A stretch of 11,484 bases of DNA, taken from assembly GCA_041753515.1 (NCBI GenBank), contig JBGSUE010000009.1, forward strand, positions 1 to 11,484. Reading direction: 5' to 3'. Below are positions 5,622 through 11,484 of the stretch, piece by piece. This DNA is from JBGSUE01 sp041753515. Lineage in GTDB: Bacteria; Patescibacteriota; Microgenomatia; UBA10105; UBA927. A model generated the notes under the pieces. The model was not told the origin of the DNA. It did not search any database and saw only the letters and a list, made by a program, of their open reading frames with translations. The translations under genes and the position numbers were made by a program. Positions within the stretch are counted from its first letter, which is position 1. Every line of letters starts with the position of its first letter.

Positions 5622-5951
5622 ATGCAATTTAACGAGTATCAGAGGAAGGCAAAAACGACTGCCATATACCCCAAGGATGAAAATCCCCTGTGGTATCCTG
5701 CATTAGGGCTGGCCGGGGAGGCGGGGGAAGTAGCGGACAAGGTGAAGAAGATCATGCGGGACCGCAACGGAGCGGCAACTGATGAAGACCGGGAGGCAAT
5801 CGTGAAGGAACTTGGTGATGTCCTGTGGTATATGGCAATGCTTGCGCTGGAACTCAATGTTGATCTAAACCGCGTTGCCGAAGAAAATATTGAGAAAATT
5901 ATGAGCCGCAAGGAGCGCGGTGTTATCCATGGTGCCGGCGATGAACGATGA
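5622..5951 (+). CDS. MazG-like nucleotide pyrophosphohydrolase
   Basis: This 109-residue all-alpha NTP pyrophosphohydrolase cleaves nucleoside triphosphates, often non-canonical ones, to the monophosphate and pyrophosphate. The magnesium-binding pattern is present as Glu33-x-x-Glu36 (GEAGE) and Glu63-x-x-Asp66 (KELGDVLWY). The C-terminal end (ENIEKIMSRKERGVIHGAGD) is the usual ending of single-domain MazG proteins. The length fits the short stand-alone form, not the two-domain E. coli MazG. The ATG comes 8 nt after the previous stop without a clear Shine-Dalgarno. Its TGA overlaps the next ATG as ATGA, implying coupled translation with the polyprenyl synthase. Substrate specificity cannot be told from sequence; a general house-cleaning role is the default reading. 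Confidence 0.9.
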   Translation: MQFNEYQRKAKTTAIYPKDENPLWYPALGLAGEAGEVADKVKKIMRDRNGAATDEDREAIVKELGDVLWYMAMLALELNVDLNRVAEENIEKIMSRKERGVIHGAGDER

Positions 5952-6931
5952 TCACTTTCAAAGAAGATATTATCAGAACTGCAGAAGCTATATTTCGCCG
6001 TTTACGGAGCGATCCGGCAAGTCCTTGGGCCGGAGATGTAGCAGACAAACTTGAATCACTTTTTGAAAAAGGAAAATTCATCCGCGGAAGTCTTTTAGTA
6101 TTGTCCCATGACATATTCGGCGGGATACATCGTGATGATGCGCTACAATGTGCAGCAGCGCTTGAACTGTTTGAAACCTCAATTCTTATCCATGACGATG
6201 TGATTGACCGTGATGAGACGCGGCGCGGTATGCCTTCTATCCATACGCAATATTCAAAAAATGATGTCCATCATGGGTATAGTATGGCAATCTGTGCGGC
6301 AGACGTAGGACTATTCCATGTGTATGAACTTCTGAATTCTGTTTCACATAATAAAACAGAGATCATTTCGTGTTTTACCTCATATATGACACGTTGCGTA
6401 TATGGTGAAATGGAAGATGTGGAGATGTCTACACAAAATGAAATTCCTACTGAGGATGAAGTTTTGCGATGTTACAAAAATAAGACTTCGACGTATTCGT
6501 TTCAACTGCCTCTGGTGGCTGGTGCTGTGCTGGCATATACGCACGGGAAAACCATAGAAACATTGGAGTCATTGGGTGAAAATCTCGGTCTTCTTTTCCA
6601 GTTGAAAGATGATGAACTGGGCGTTTTTGGCGATGAAAAAATAACCGGAAAACCGGTAGGAAATGATATCCGTGAAGGCAAAAAAACGTTGTACTATGTG
6701 TATAGTGTACCTGAATTACGAACATATTTTGGAAAGAAAAAGATTTCTGAAACCCAGATCCGCGATGTCCAAAGAATTCTCGTTGAATCCGGAGTGAAGA
6801 ATAAAGTTTCTGATATGATTTTCTTATATAAGAACACTTCAAAAGAAATGATTGACACGCTTCCCGTTTCGATAAAATTCAGAAATGAATTGAAATCATT
6901 CGTTGATTTTTTTGCCAATCGGGAAAAATGA
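5948..6931 (+). CDS. trans-polyprenyl diphosphate synthase (GGPP synthase-like)
   Basis: The enzyme condenses isopentenyl diphosphate onto an allylic diphosphate to build linear prenyl chains. The 327 residues carry the first Asp-rich motif DDVID at 83-87 (in IHDDVIDRDETRRG), the second at 221-225 (QLKDDELG, where DDxxG replaces DDxxD, followed by VFGDE) and the TGKPVGNDIREGKK block. The substrate-binding GKFIRG at 42-47 replaces the more common GGKRxRP. Ser78, five residues before the first Asp motif, is small, where short-chain FPP synthases often have an aromatic; C20 or somewhat longer product is therefore likelier, but length cannot be fixed by reading. It is joined by ATGA overlaps to MazG upstream and amrS downstream, placing it at the centre of the operon. 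The product could feed the polyprenyl-phosphate donor used by the glycosyltransferase at 3566. Confidence 0.93.
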   Translation: MITFKEDIIRTAEAIFRRLRSDPASPWAGDVADKLESLFEKGKFIRGSLLVLSHDIFGGIHRDDALQCAAALELFETSILIHDDVIDRDETRRGMPSIHTQYSKNDVHHGYSMAICAADVGLFHVYELLNSVSHNKTEIISCFTSYMTRCVYGEMEDVEMSTQNEIPTEDEVLRCYKNKTSTYSFQLPLVAGAVLAYTHGKTIETLESLGENLGLLFQLKDDELGVFGDEKITGKPVGNDIREGKKTLYYVYSVPELRTYFGKKKISETQIRDVQRILVESGVKNKVSDMIFLYKNTSKEMIDTLPVSIKFRNELKSFVDFFANREK

Positions 6932-7980
6932 AGAAAGCTACACTGTACGAGGCAGGAAAAAATAATGCCGTCCGGTGTACGGCGTGCAGCTGGTATTGCC
7001 GTATCGGGGAGGGTAGAGTTGGTGTGTGCGGGACGCGGATGAACCGCGGTGGTACCCTTTACTCTCTTGTGTATGGTAAAACGACGGGGCTTTCCGTAGA
7101 TCCGGTCGAGAAAAAACCGCTTCATCATTTTTTGCCGGGTTCCCGCATTCTTTCATTTGGCACGCCCGGGTGCAACTTCGGCTGCGAATTCTGCCAGAAT
7201 GCCTGGATGAGCCAGGTAGGGAAATTTCCAATTTCCAATATCAAATATCAAATTTCAAATAATCTGGATGAAATACATCGCTTAACTGTTGCATATTCAC
7301 CGAAAGAAATTGTTGAGGAGGCGTTGAGAGAAAATTGCCAGGGGATTGCATATACGTACAATGAGCCGTCTATATTTGCCGAATTTGCCCATGATACGGC
7401 AAAATTGGCCCGGAAAAAGAAACTCAAAAATATTTTCGTGTCCAACGGATATGAATCATCTGAAACATTTGAGTATATGAAGCCGTATCTGGATGCAATC
7501 AATATCGATCTGAAAAGTTTCCGGAACGATTTTTATCTGAAAGTCTGTAAAGCAACCATCGAACCTGTTAAGGAAAATATCAGACGTTTTTTTGACTCCG
7601 GCATCATTACGGAAGTGACGACGCTCGTGATACCTGGTGAAAATGACAGCGATGAAGAATTACATGATATCGCCGGTTTTCTTGCTATGCTTTCGCCGGA
7701 TATCCCCTGGCATATCAGTGCATTCCATCCGGCTTATAAAATGGCTGACGCTTTGCCCACGCCCCATAAAACACTCGTGAAAGCATATGATATCGGCAAG
7801 CGTGCGGGTTTACACTATATATATGTAGGGAATGTCAATGACACGATGCGATCGGCAACATATTGCCCCAACTGCGGGAAGGCACTCATTAAAAGAATCG
7901 GGTATGATGTATTGGTTACCGGTATAAAAAACAATGCGTGTGTGAATTGCACAGAATATATCTATGGCGCGTGGCAGTAG
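6928..7980 (+). CDS. amrS: AmmeMemoRadiSam system radical SAM enzyme
   Basis: This 350-residue radical SAM protein, related to pyruvate formate-lyase activating enzyme, uses a [4Fe-4S] cluster to split S-adenosylmethionine. Cluster cysteines are Cys82, Cys86 and Cys89 in CNFGCEFCQN. It has the family's N-terminal Cys group (Cys17, 20, 24, 34) and C-terminal zinc-ribbon-like pairs (Cys313/316, Cys338/341) ending in GAWQ. GIAYTYNEPSIF, NIFVSNGY and INIDLKSF are the usual core blocks. Just after the cluster loop, residues 98-112 are encoded by an A/T-rich repeat in frame; this looks like an insertion in a tolerant loop. The gene overlaps the polyprenyl synthase by ATGA and is followed after 1 nt by the MEMO-like gene. 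Its substrate is unknown in all organisms as far as I know. Confidence 0.93.
   Translation: MKKATLYEAGKNNAVRCTACSWYCRIGEGRVGVCGTRMNRGGTLYSLVYGKTTGLSVDPVEKKPLHHFLPGSRILSFGTPGCNFGCEFCQNAWMSQVGKFPISNIKYQISNNLDEIHRLTVAYSPKEIVEEALRENCQGIAYTYNEPSIFAEFAHDTAKLARKKKLKNIFVSNGYESSETFEYMKPYLDAINIDLKSFRNDFYLKVCKATIEPVKENIRRFFDSGIITEVTTLVIPGENDSDEELHDIAGFLAMLSPDIPWHISAFHPAYKMADALPTPHKTLVKAYDIGKRAGLHYIYVGNVNDTMRSATYCPNCGKALIKRIGYDVLVTGIKNNACVNCTEYIYGAWQ
7222..7262. repeat. A/T-rich short-unit repeat inside amrS
   Basis: About 41 bases are built of successive 6-8 bp units (AAATTTCC, AATTTCC, AATATC, AAATATC, AAATTTC, AAAT). The stretch is in frame and encodes KFPISNIKYQISN, ending before NNLDEIH. Base composition changes sharply from the GC-richer gene on both sides. 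Similar AATTTCC/AATATC unit runs occur as interspersed intergenic repeats in other bacterial genomes, from memory. Confidence 0.65.
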
Positions 7981-7981
7981 C

Positions 7982-8740
7982 ATGAAGAACATACGGGAAC
8001 CGGCTGTTGCCGGTATTTTTTATCCGGAGAATCCACGGGAATTGTCGCGGATACTTGACGGATTTTTTGCCGGGATTAAAAAAACAGTTGACGGAGAAGT
8101 GAAGGCGCTTATTGTGCCGCATGCGGGGTATGAATATTCAGGTCCGGTTGCTGCGTGGGGTTTTGCACAGATTTCTCCCTGTCCGCATGCAGTTATCATC
8201 GGTCCTGCACACTTTGAATATATAGACGGCATTGCGGGGAATTCGTATGACGGATGGCAGACGCCATTGGGGATAGTAAAACATATACAATCAAACCGGT
8301 TTGCCACAAATAATCATGCTTTTGATCAGGAACACAGCGTGGAAGTGCAGTTGCCGTTTTTACAGAAAACAATGCCCACAGTTTCACTGTCCTGTTTTCT
8401 GACAGGCACTGACGGAAACCGGAAAGACATTGCGGAAAAAATGTGTACGGAATATCCTAATTCACTCTTTGTTATTTCATCCGATTTATCCCATTATTTG
8501 CCTGATACTGAAACCAGGGAAAAAGACCGGAAAACAATACACGCTATACTAAACGGAGACGCTCAATATATTCTTGATACGCAAAATTCTGCCTGCGGGT
8601 TAGAGGGGATTGCATTACTTATAGAAATTGCACAACTGAAAAAGTGGAAAAGCAGTCTTGTCCGCTATGATACGTCGGCCGGGACAAGCGGTGATTGTAA
8701 CCGTGTTGTGGGATACGCCGCAATTGCATATTATGTATGA
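7982..8740 (+). CDS. amrB: MEMO1-family protein, AmmeMemoRadiSam system protein B
   Basis: This 252-residue protein has the LigB-dioxygenase-like fold of human MEMO1. The start MKNIREPAVAGIFYP at 7982 is the family start; an ATG at 7964 would overlap amrS. Conserved blocks are VPHAGYEYSG (45-54), IIGPAHFEY (72-80), HSVEVQLPFLQ, SSDLSHY and VVGYAA. Human MEMO1 binds metal through His49, His81 and Cys244; here His47, His77 and Cys239 (in SGDCNRVVGY) are in matching places, so an iron or copper site is plausible. True LigB-type dioxygenase activity has not been shown for MEMO1, and the bacterial role is unknown. It lies 1 nt after amrS and overlaps amrA by ATGA, so the trio is translationally linked. 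No separate Shine-Dalgarno is visible. Confidence 0.93.
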   Translation: MKNIREPAVAGIFYPENPRELSRILDGFFAGIKKTVDGEVKALIVPHAGYEYSGPVAAWGFAQISPCPHAVIIGPAHFEYIDGIAGNSYDGWQTPLGIVKHIQSNRFATNNHAFDQEHSVEVQLPFLQKTMPTVSLSCFLTGTDGNRKDIAEKMCTEYPNSLFVISSDLSHYLPDTETREKDRKTIHAILNGDAQYILDTQNSACGLEGIALLIEIAQLKKWKSSLVRYDTSAGTSGDCNRVVGYAAIAYYV

Positions 8741-9279
8741 AATTTTCATCTGTGAATAAACTGGCAGACTATGTCGTCCGTGAGTATGTTTCCTCCAGCC
8801 GGAGTCCGGAAATTACAGCGGCTGATGTATCAAAAAAATTACAGCGCCGCGGGGCAAGTTTTGTTACCGTATATGTAGACGGAAAACTTCGCGGATGCAT
8901 CGGCAATGCGGTTGCCGCCGGTCCTGTATGGGAATCGGTTGCGGACAATGCGGTTTCTGCAGTGTCGCGTGATTGGCGGTTTGACCCGGTTGAAAGAAAA
9001 GATCTCGAAAATTTGAGCGTTGAGGTAACCGTACTAACTCCGCTTGAACCCTATACACCAGAAAACCATCAGGCATTGCTGACGTATCTTTCACATGAAA
9101 AACCCGGCCTTCTCATTGAAAAGTCCGGAAGGAGTGCACTATTCCTTCCTCAAGTCTGGGAAGATCTTCCTGAACCGGAGTCGTTTCTCACAGAGCTGTG
9201 CCGTAAGGCCGGACTTGAGGATGGCGACTGGAAAGACAGGATGACGTTTAAAATTTTCCGGAAGGATACAACATATTGA
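8737..9279 (+). CDS. amrA: AMMECR1-family protein, AmmeMemoRadiSam system protein A
   Basis: The 180-residue protein is a single AMMECR1 domain. The family signature LRGCIG lies at residues 51-56 after GASFVTVYVDGK, followed by AVSRDWRFDPV and the ENLSVEVTVLTPLE strand, then GLLIEKSGRSALFLPQVWED in the second half. Length is normal for the prokaryotic form, which lacks the human protein's N-terminal extension. Cys54 in the signature is invariant and its role is not known. It ends the seven-gene run: after TGA at 9277-9279 there is only a short gap before the palindromic repeat at 9302-9381, whose hairpin could end the transcript. Function is unassigned; co-occurrence with AmrS and AmrB defines the system (TIGR04335/04336/04337 as I recall). 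Confidence 0.93.
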   Translation: MKFSSVNKLADYVVREYVSSSRSPEITAADVSKKLQRRGASFVTVYVDGKLRGCIGNAVAAGPVWESVADNAVSAVSRDWRFDPVERKDLENLSVEVTVLTPLEPYTPENHQALLTYLSHEKPGLLIEKSGRSALFLPQVWEDLPEPESFLTELCRKAGLEDGDWKDRMTFKIFRKDTTY

Positions 9280-9301
9280 TAATACAGCATACTTTACAAA
9301 T

Positions 9302-9381
9302 GTCATTGCGAGACCGTTCTTACGGCGAAGCAATCTAGATCAGGAATGGGATTGCCGCGTCGTTTCGCTCCTCGTAATGAC
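9302..9381. repeat. palindromic interspersed repeat, GTCATTRCGAG type
   Basis: This 80-bp element begins GTCATTGCGAGACC and ends CTCGTAATGAC, giving terminal inverted repeats with one mismatch. Its first 30 bases equal 2791-2820 except one position. It lacks the CCTGCCGGCAGGCAGG insert, so it is probably nearer the basic form. It sits 22 bases after amrA at the end of the long operon. Confidence 0.85.
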
Positions 9382-9395
9382 ACTATATCATTATC

Positions 9396-9441
9396 AATTC
9401 TTAGAATTATCTACAATCTTTAGCAATAATTTTCTATAGAA
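9396..9441. promoter_or_regulatory. pair of TTCT/AGAA palindromes in the ATPase upstream region
   Basis: AATTCTTAGAATT (9396-9408) and TTCTATAGAA (9432-9441) are perfect palindromes sharing the TTCT...AGAA half-sites, with centres about 34 bp apart, near three helical turns. This could be a two-site operator, but the stretch is AT-rich and chance palindromes are common in such DNA. No clear promoter boxes are seen here. Confidence 0.25.
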
Positions 9442-9493
9442 TACTAATTTGAGAAAGTCAGGAATCGAATAACAAGTCTTATTAAATTTTCCC

Positions 9494-9565
9494 AGGTGCC
9501 AACGTATTCCACCTATTAGGTGGAAAATTGTCAAAGGGGTTTTAAAAGAGAGTATCTTCTGGCAC
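9494..9565 (+). promoter_or_regulatory. palindromic leader of the P-type ATPase gene
   Basis: TTCCACCTATTAGGTGGAA (9507-9525) is a perfect 19-bp palindrome that would fold as a 7-bp hairpin with loop TATTA. Upstream AGGTG (9494-9498) can pair instead with CACCT (9510-9514), and GTGCCA (9496-9501) with TGGCAC (9560-9565) just before the start codon at 9575. These alternatives suggest either a DNA operator or a switching RNA leader controlling an ion pump. I cannot match it to a known metal riboswitch. Confidence 0.35.
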
Positions 9566-9574
9566 AATGGGGAT

Positions 9575-11484
9575 ATGCCTCCGGAAGCGTATAGTGGTCT
9601 CTCATCAGCAGATATACCGAAGCTTATAAAAAAGCACGGATACAATGAATTGCCGGGAAAAAAGAAAAACTCCGTCCTGGCGCTTTTATTGAGTGTTTTA
9701 AAAGAGCCTATGATTGCTCTTCTTGTAGCCGCCGGATTTGTATATATCCTCCTGGGCGAACCGCAGGATGCCATCATGCTCTCCATTATGATTTTTTTTA
9801 TTTTTACGCTGACGGTGTATCAGGAACGCAAAACGGAAAATGCCATCGGAGCACTCAAACAGCTGGCCAGTCCCAGAGCTCTCGTTATTAGAGACGGAAT
9901 ACGTGTCCGCATTCCGGGCCGCGAAGTATTGCCAGGTGATATTGTAGTTCTGCTTGAAGGAGATCGAATTCCGGCAGATGGGTTTATTCTTGAGCATTCC
10001 AATTTGACGGTTGATGAATCGATTCTCACGGGTGAGTCGTTACCGGTATCAAAAAGCGTCTGGATTGGTACCGGTGACCCGCCCCGTCCGGGGGGAAAGG
10101 ATCTGCCGGTGGTATTTTCAGGAACACTGATTGTTACAGGAAACGGGATCATGAAGGCATATGCAACAGGTGCTGCTACGCAAATGGGAGCAATCGGGAA
10201 AAGTCTTGTATCAATAGGGGATGAAGAGACGCTTGTGCATAAGGAAACGAAAAAACTAGTGAAGCTCTTTGCCGGTATCGGAATATTTTTATGCATACTG
10301 CTCGTTCTGGTGTTAGGAGTGACTCACGGTAATTGGCTTGAAGCATTACTGTCCGGCGTGTCGCTGTCTATGTCCATGCTTCCGGAAGAATTCCCGGTGG
10401 TCCTTATGATCTTTTTTTCACTCGGCGCCTGGAGACTGTCGAAAAAGAAAGTATTGGTAAGGAATATTCCGGTTGTCGAAACGCTGGGGGCGGCAACTGT
10501 GCTGTGTGTGGATAAGACAGGGACATTAACGGAAAACCGTATGGAACTGACGGACGGCGTGACTCTGTACGGGAAGACGGTGAAATTTCGGGATCGTGGT
10601 CAGTTGGACAAAAAGGATCCGTTTCATACGCTGTTGACATCTGCATCATTTGCCAGTGATGGAAAAGCGTACGATATTCTTGACCGCGAGATACTGCGGA
10701 CTGCCGGAAAAATATTCGGTCCATGGAAACCGGAAAATGATGGTTGGAAAAAGATTAAACAATACCCTATTTCCCCGGCGTTTCTTGCCACAACACAGTA
10801 TTGGAAAATGGATGACATACCAGGCATGGATGTTTTTCTGAAGGGCGCACCCGAAACAGTGTTGTCTGTAACAGACGCAGGGGAGGCGAAACGAAATGAA
10901 ATTACGGAATTGATTAAAGAAACGTCCGGGAAGGGATTGCGGATTCTCGGTGTAGCAGCAGCCCATATTGATGACAGCCGGATGCCGGAACCGCAGCATA
11001 TTCGGTACACTTTTTTAGGGCTTTTGGGATTTGCCGATCCGGTGCGTCCTGAAGTTCCCCAGGCAGTAGCCGAGTGCTATCAGGCTGGGTTGCGGGTAAT
11101 TATGATTACCGGGGATTATCCGGGAACTGCCCAAAATATCGCCAGGGAGATCGGACTCACCAATCCTGAAAGATATATAACCGGAAGCGAACTGCATGCT
11201 ATGAACCATTCCGAACTTCGGGAACGGATAAAAAGTACGAATATTTTTGCGCGAATCTTGCCGGAGCAGAAGCTTTCGATTGTCAATGCACTCAAGGCAA
11301 ACAGCGAGATCGTTGCTATGACAGGTGACGGCGTAAACGATGCACCTGCACTGAAAGCTGCCCATATAGGTATATCCATGGGAGAACGTGGGACTGACGT
11401 AGCTCGTGAAGCTTCGGATATCGTTCTTGTGACTGATAATTTTATCCATATTGTAGAGGCGATAAAAACCGGAAGAAAGATTTA
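9575..11484 (+). CDS. P2-type cation-transporting ATPase, C-terminus beyond window
   Basis: This ion pump is driven by ATP through an aspartyl-phosphate. The 636 codons present include an N-terminal cation-ATPase domain (GLSSADIPKLIKKHGYNEL, about 8-26), helices 1-2 (about 35-84), the actuator motif TGES at 152-155, helices 3-4 (about 230-282), DKTGTLT with phosphorylated Asp313, a short nucleotide-binding domain with KGAPE at 423-427, MITGD, and the hinge GDGVNDAPAL from 584. It breaks off near helix 5; the missing part should hold the remaining helices. The helix-4 ion motif is PEEFP (270-274) where calcium pumps have PEGLP: Glu271 is kept and Gly becomes Glu. The ion (Ca, Mg, Mn or other) is therefore left open. 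No heavy-metal CPC motif or N-terminal metal domain exists. The ATG at 9575 is chosen because the frame above it lacks another ATG; GGGG is the only RBS hint. Confidence 0.93.
   Translation, partial: MPPEAYSGLSSADIPKLIKKHGYNELPGKKKNSVLALLLSVLKEPMIALLVAAGFVYILLGEPQDAIMLSIMIFFIFTLTVYQERKTENAIGALKQLASPRALVIRDGIRVRIPGREVLPGDIVVLLEGDRIPADGFILEHSNLTVDESILTGESLPVSKSVWIGTGDPPRPGGKDLPVVFSGTLIVTGNGIMKAYATGAATQMGAIGKSLVSIGDEETLVHKETKKLVKLFAGIGIFLCILLVLVLGVTHGNWLEALLSGVSLSMSMLPEEFPVVLMIFFSLGAWRLSKKKVLVRNIPVVETLGAATVLCVDKTGTLTENRMELTDGVTLYGKTVKFRDRGQLDKKDPFHTLLTSASFASDGKAYDILDREILRTAGKIFGPWKPENDGWKKIKQYPISPAFLATTQYWKMDDIPGMDVFLKGAPETVLSVTDAGEAKRNEITELIKETSGKGLRILGVAAAHIDDSRMPEPQHIRYTFLGLLGFADPVRPEVPQAVAECYQAGLRVIMITGDYPGTAQNIAREIGLTNPERYITGSELHAMNHSELRERIKSTNIFARILPEQKLSIVNALKANSEIVAMTGDGVNDAPALKAAHIGISMGERGTDVAREASDIVLVTDNFIHIVEAIKTGRKI

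Noticed and set aside
400..9381. CRISPR array from the recurring repeats
   Set aside because: The three elements are several kilobases apart, internally palindromic and unequal in length, with no regular spacers or cas genes.
9494..9565. Known metal riboswitch (such as yybP-ykoY) ahead of the ATPase
   Set aside because: The stems visible do not reproduce the layout of any class I can recall; only alternative hairpins can be claimed.
9394..9786. 130-codon minus-strand frame covering the ATPase leader
   Set aside because: About half is antisense to the N-terminus of the P-type ATPase. The leader part looks superficially protein-like but has no recognisable motif or start signals.

Overview
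The window looks like a bacterial chromosome segment of moderate G+C content that uses the standard genetic code: TGA ends several genes, including those with ATGA overlaps. Short single-domain enzymes, very tight gene packing, a bacterial RRM/Gly-rich RNA-binding protein, a GT39-type membrane glycosyltransferase, MazG and interspersed GTCATTGCGAG-type palindromic repeats together suggest a candidate-phyla (Patescibacteria/CPR-like) or similar uncultivated bacterium. That taxonomic reading is an inference from gene style and is not proven by any marker gene here.

Layout. (1) 1-1931, minus strand: a four-gene run reading right to left. It holds a YvlD/phage-holin-4-like membrane protein, a secreted or anchored metzincin-like protease, MsrB, and an MsrA that is cut off after its catalytic N-terminal half where unrelated sequence begins. 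(2) 1893-2304: a rich intergenic region with back-to-back promoters sharing a -35 zone, an operator-like palindrome, a possible 30-residue ORF with a near-perfect Shine-Dalgarno, and a three-stem foldable element. It leads into (3) an RRM RNA-binding protein with an RGG-rich tail (2305-2748). (4) A palindromic repeat, then a Mn-type superoxide dismutase on the minus strand (2922-3503). (5) 3566-9279, plus strand: seven genes with gaps of 1-8 nt or 4-nt ATGA overlaps. In order they are a GT39/ArnT-like glycosyltransferase, an unknown membrane-anchored protein, a MazG-like pyrophosphohydrolase, a polyprenyl diphosphate synthase, and the complete AmmeMemoRadiSam trio (radical SAM AmrS, MEMO1-like AmrB, AMMECR1-like AmrA). 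(6) Another copy of the palindromic repeat, a palindrome-rich leader, and a P2-type cation ATPase that runs off the right edge.

How the genes fit together. The left part has an oxidative-damage theme (MsrA/MsrB and MnSOD). The large plus-strand run is the most interesting unit. It puts the functionally unassigned AmmeMemoRadiSam system in what looks like one transcript with an isoprenoid-chain synthase and a probable polyprenyl-phosphate-sugar glycosyltransferase, which points to a possible link to polyprenyl-lipid or cell-surface chemistry. Three copies of related palindromic repeats sit at gene ends, and one of them supplies the msrB stop codon.
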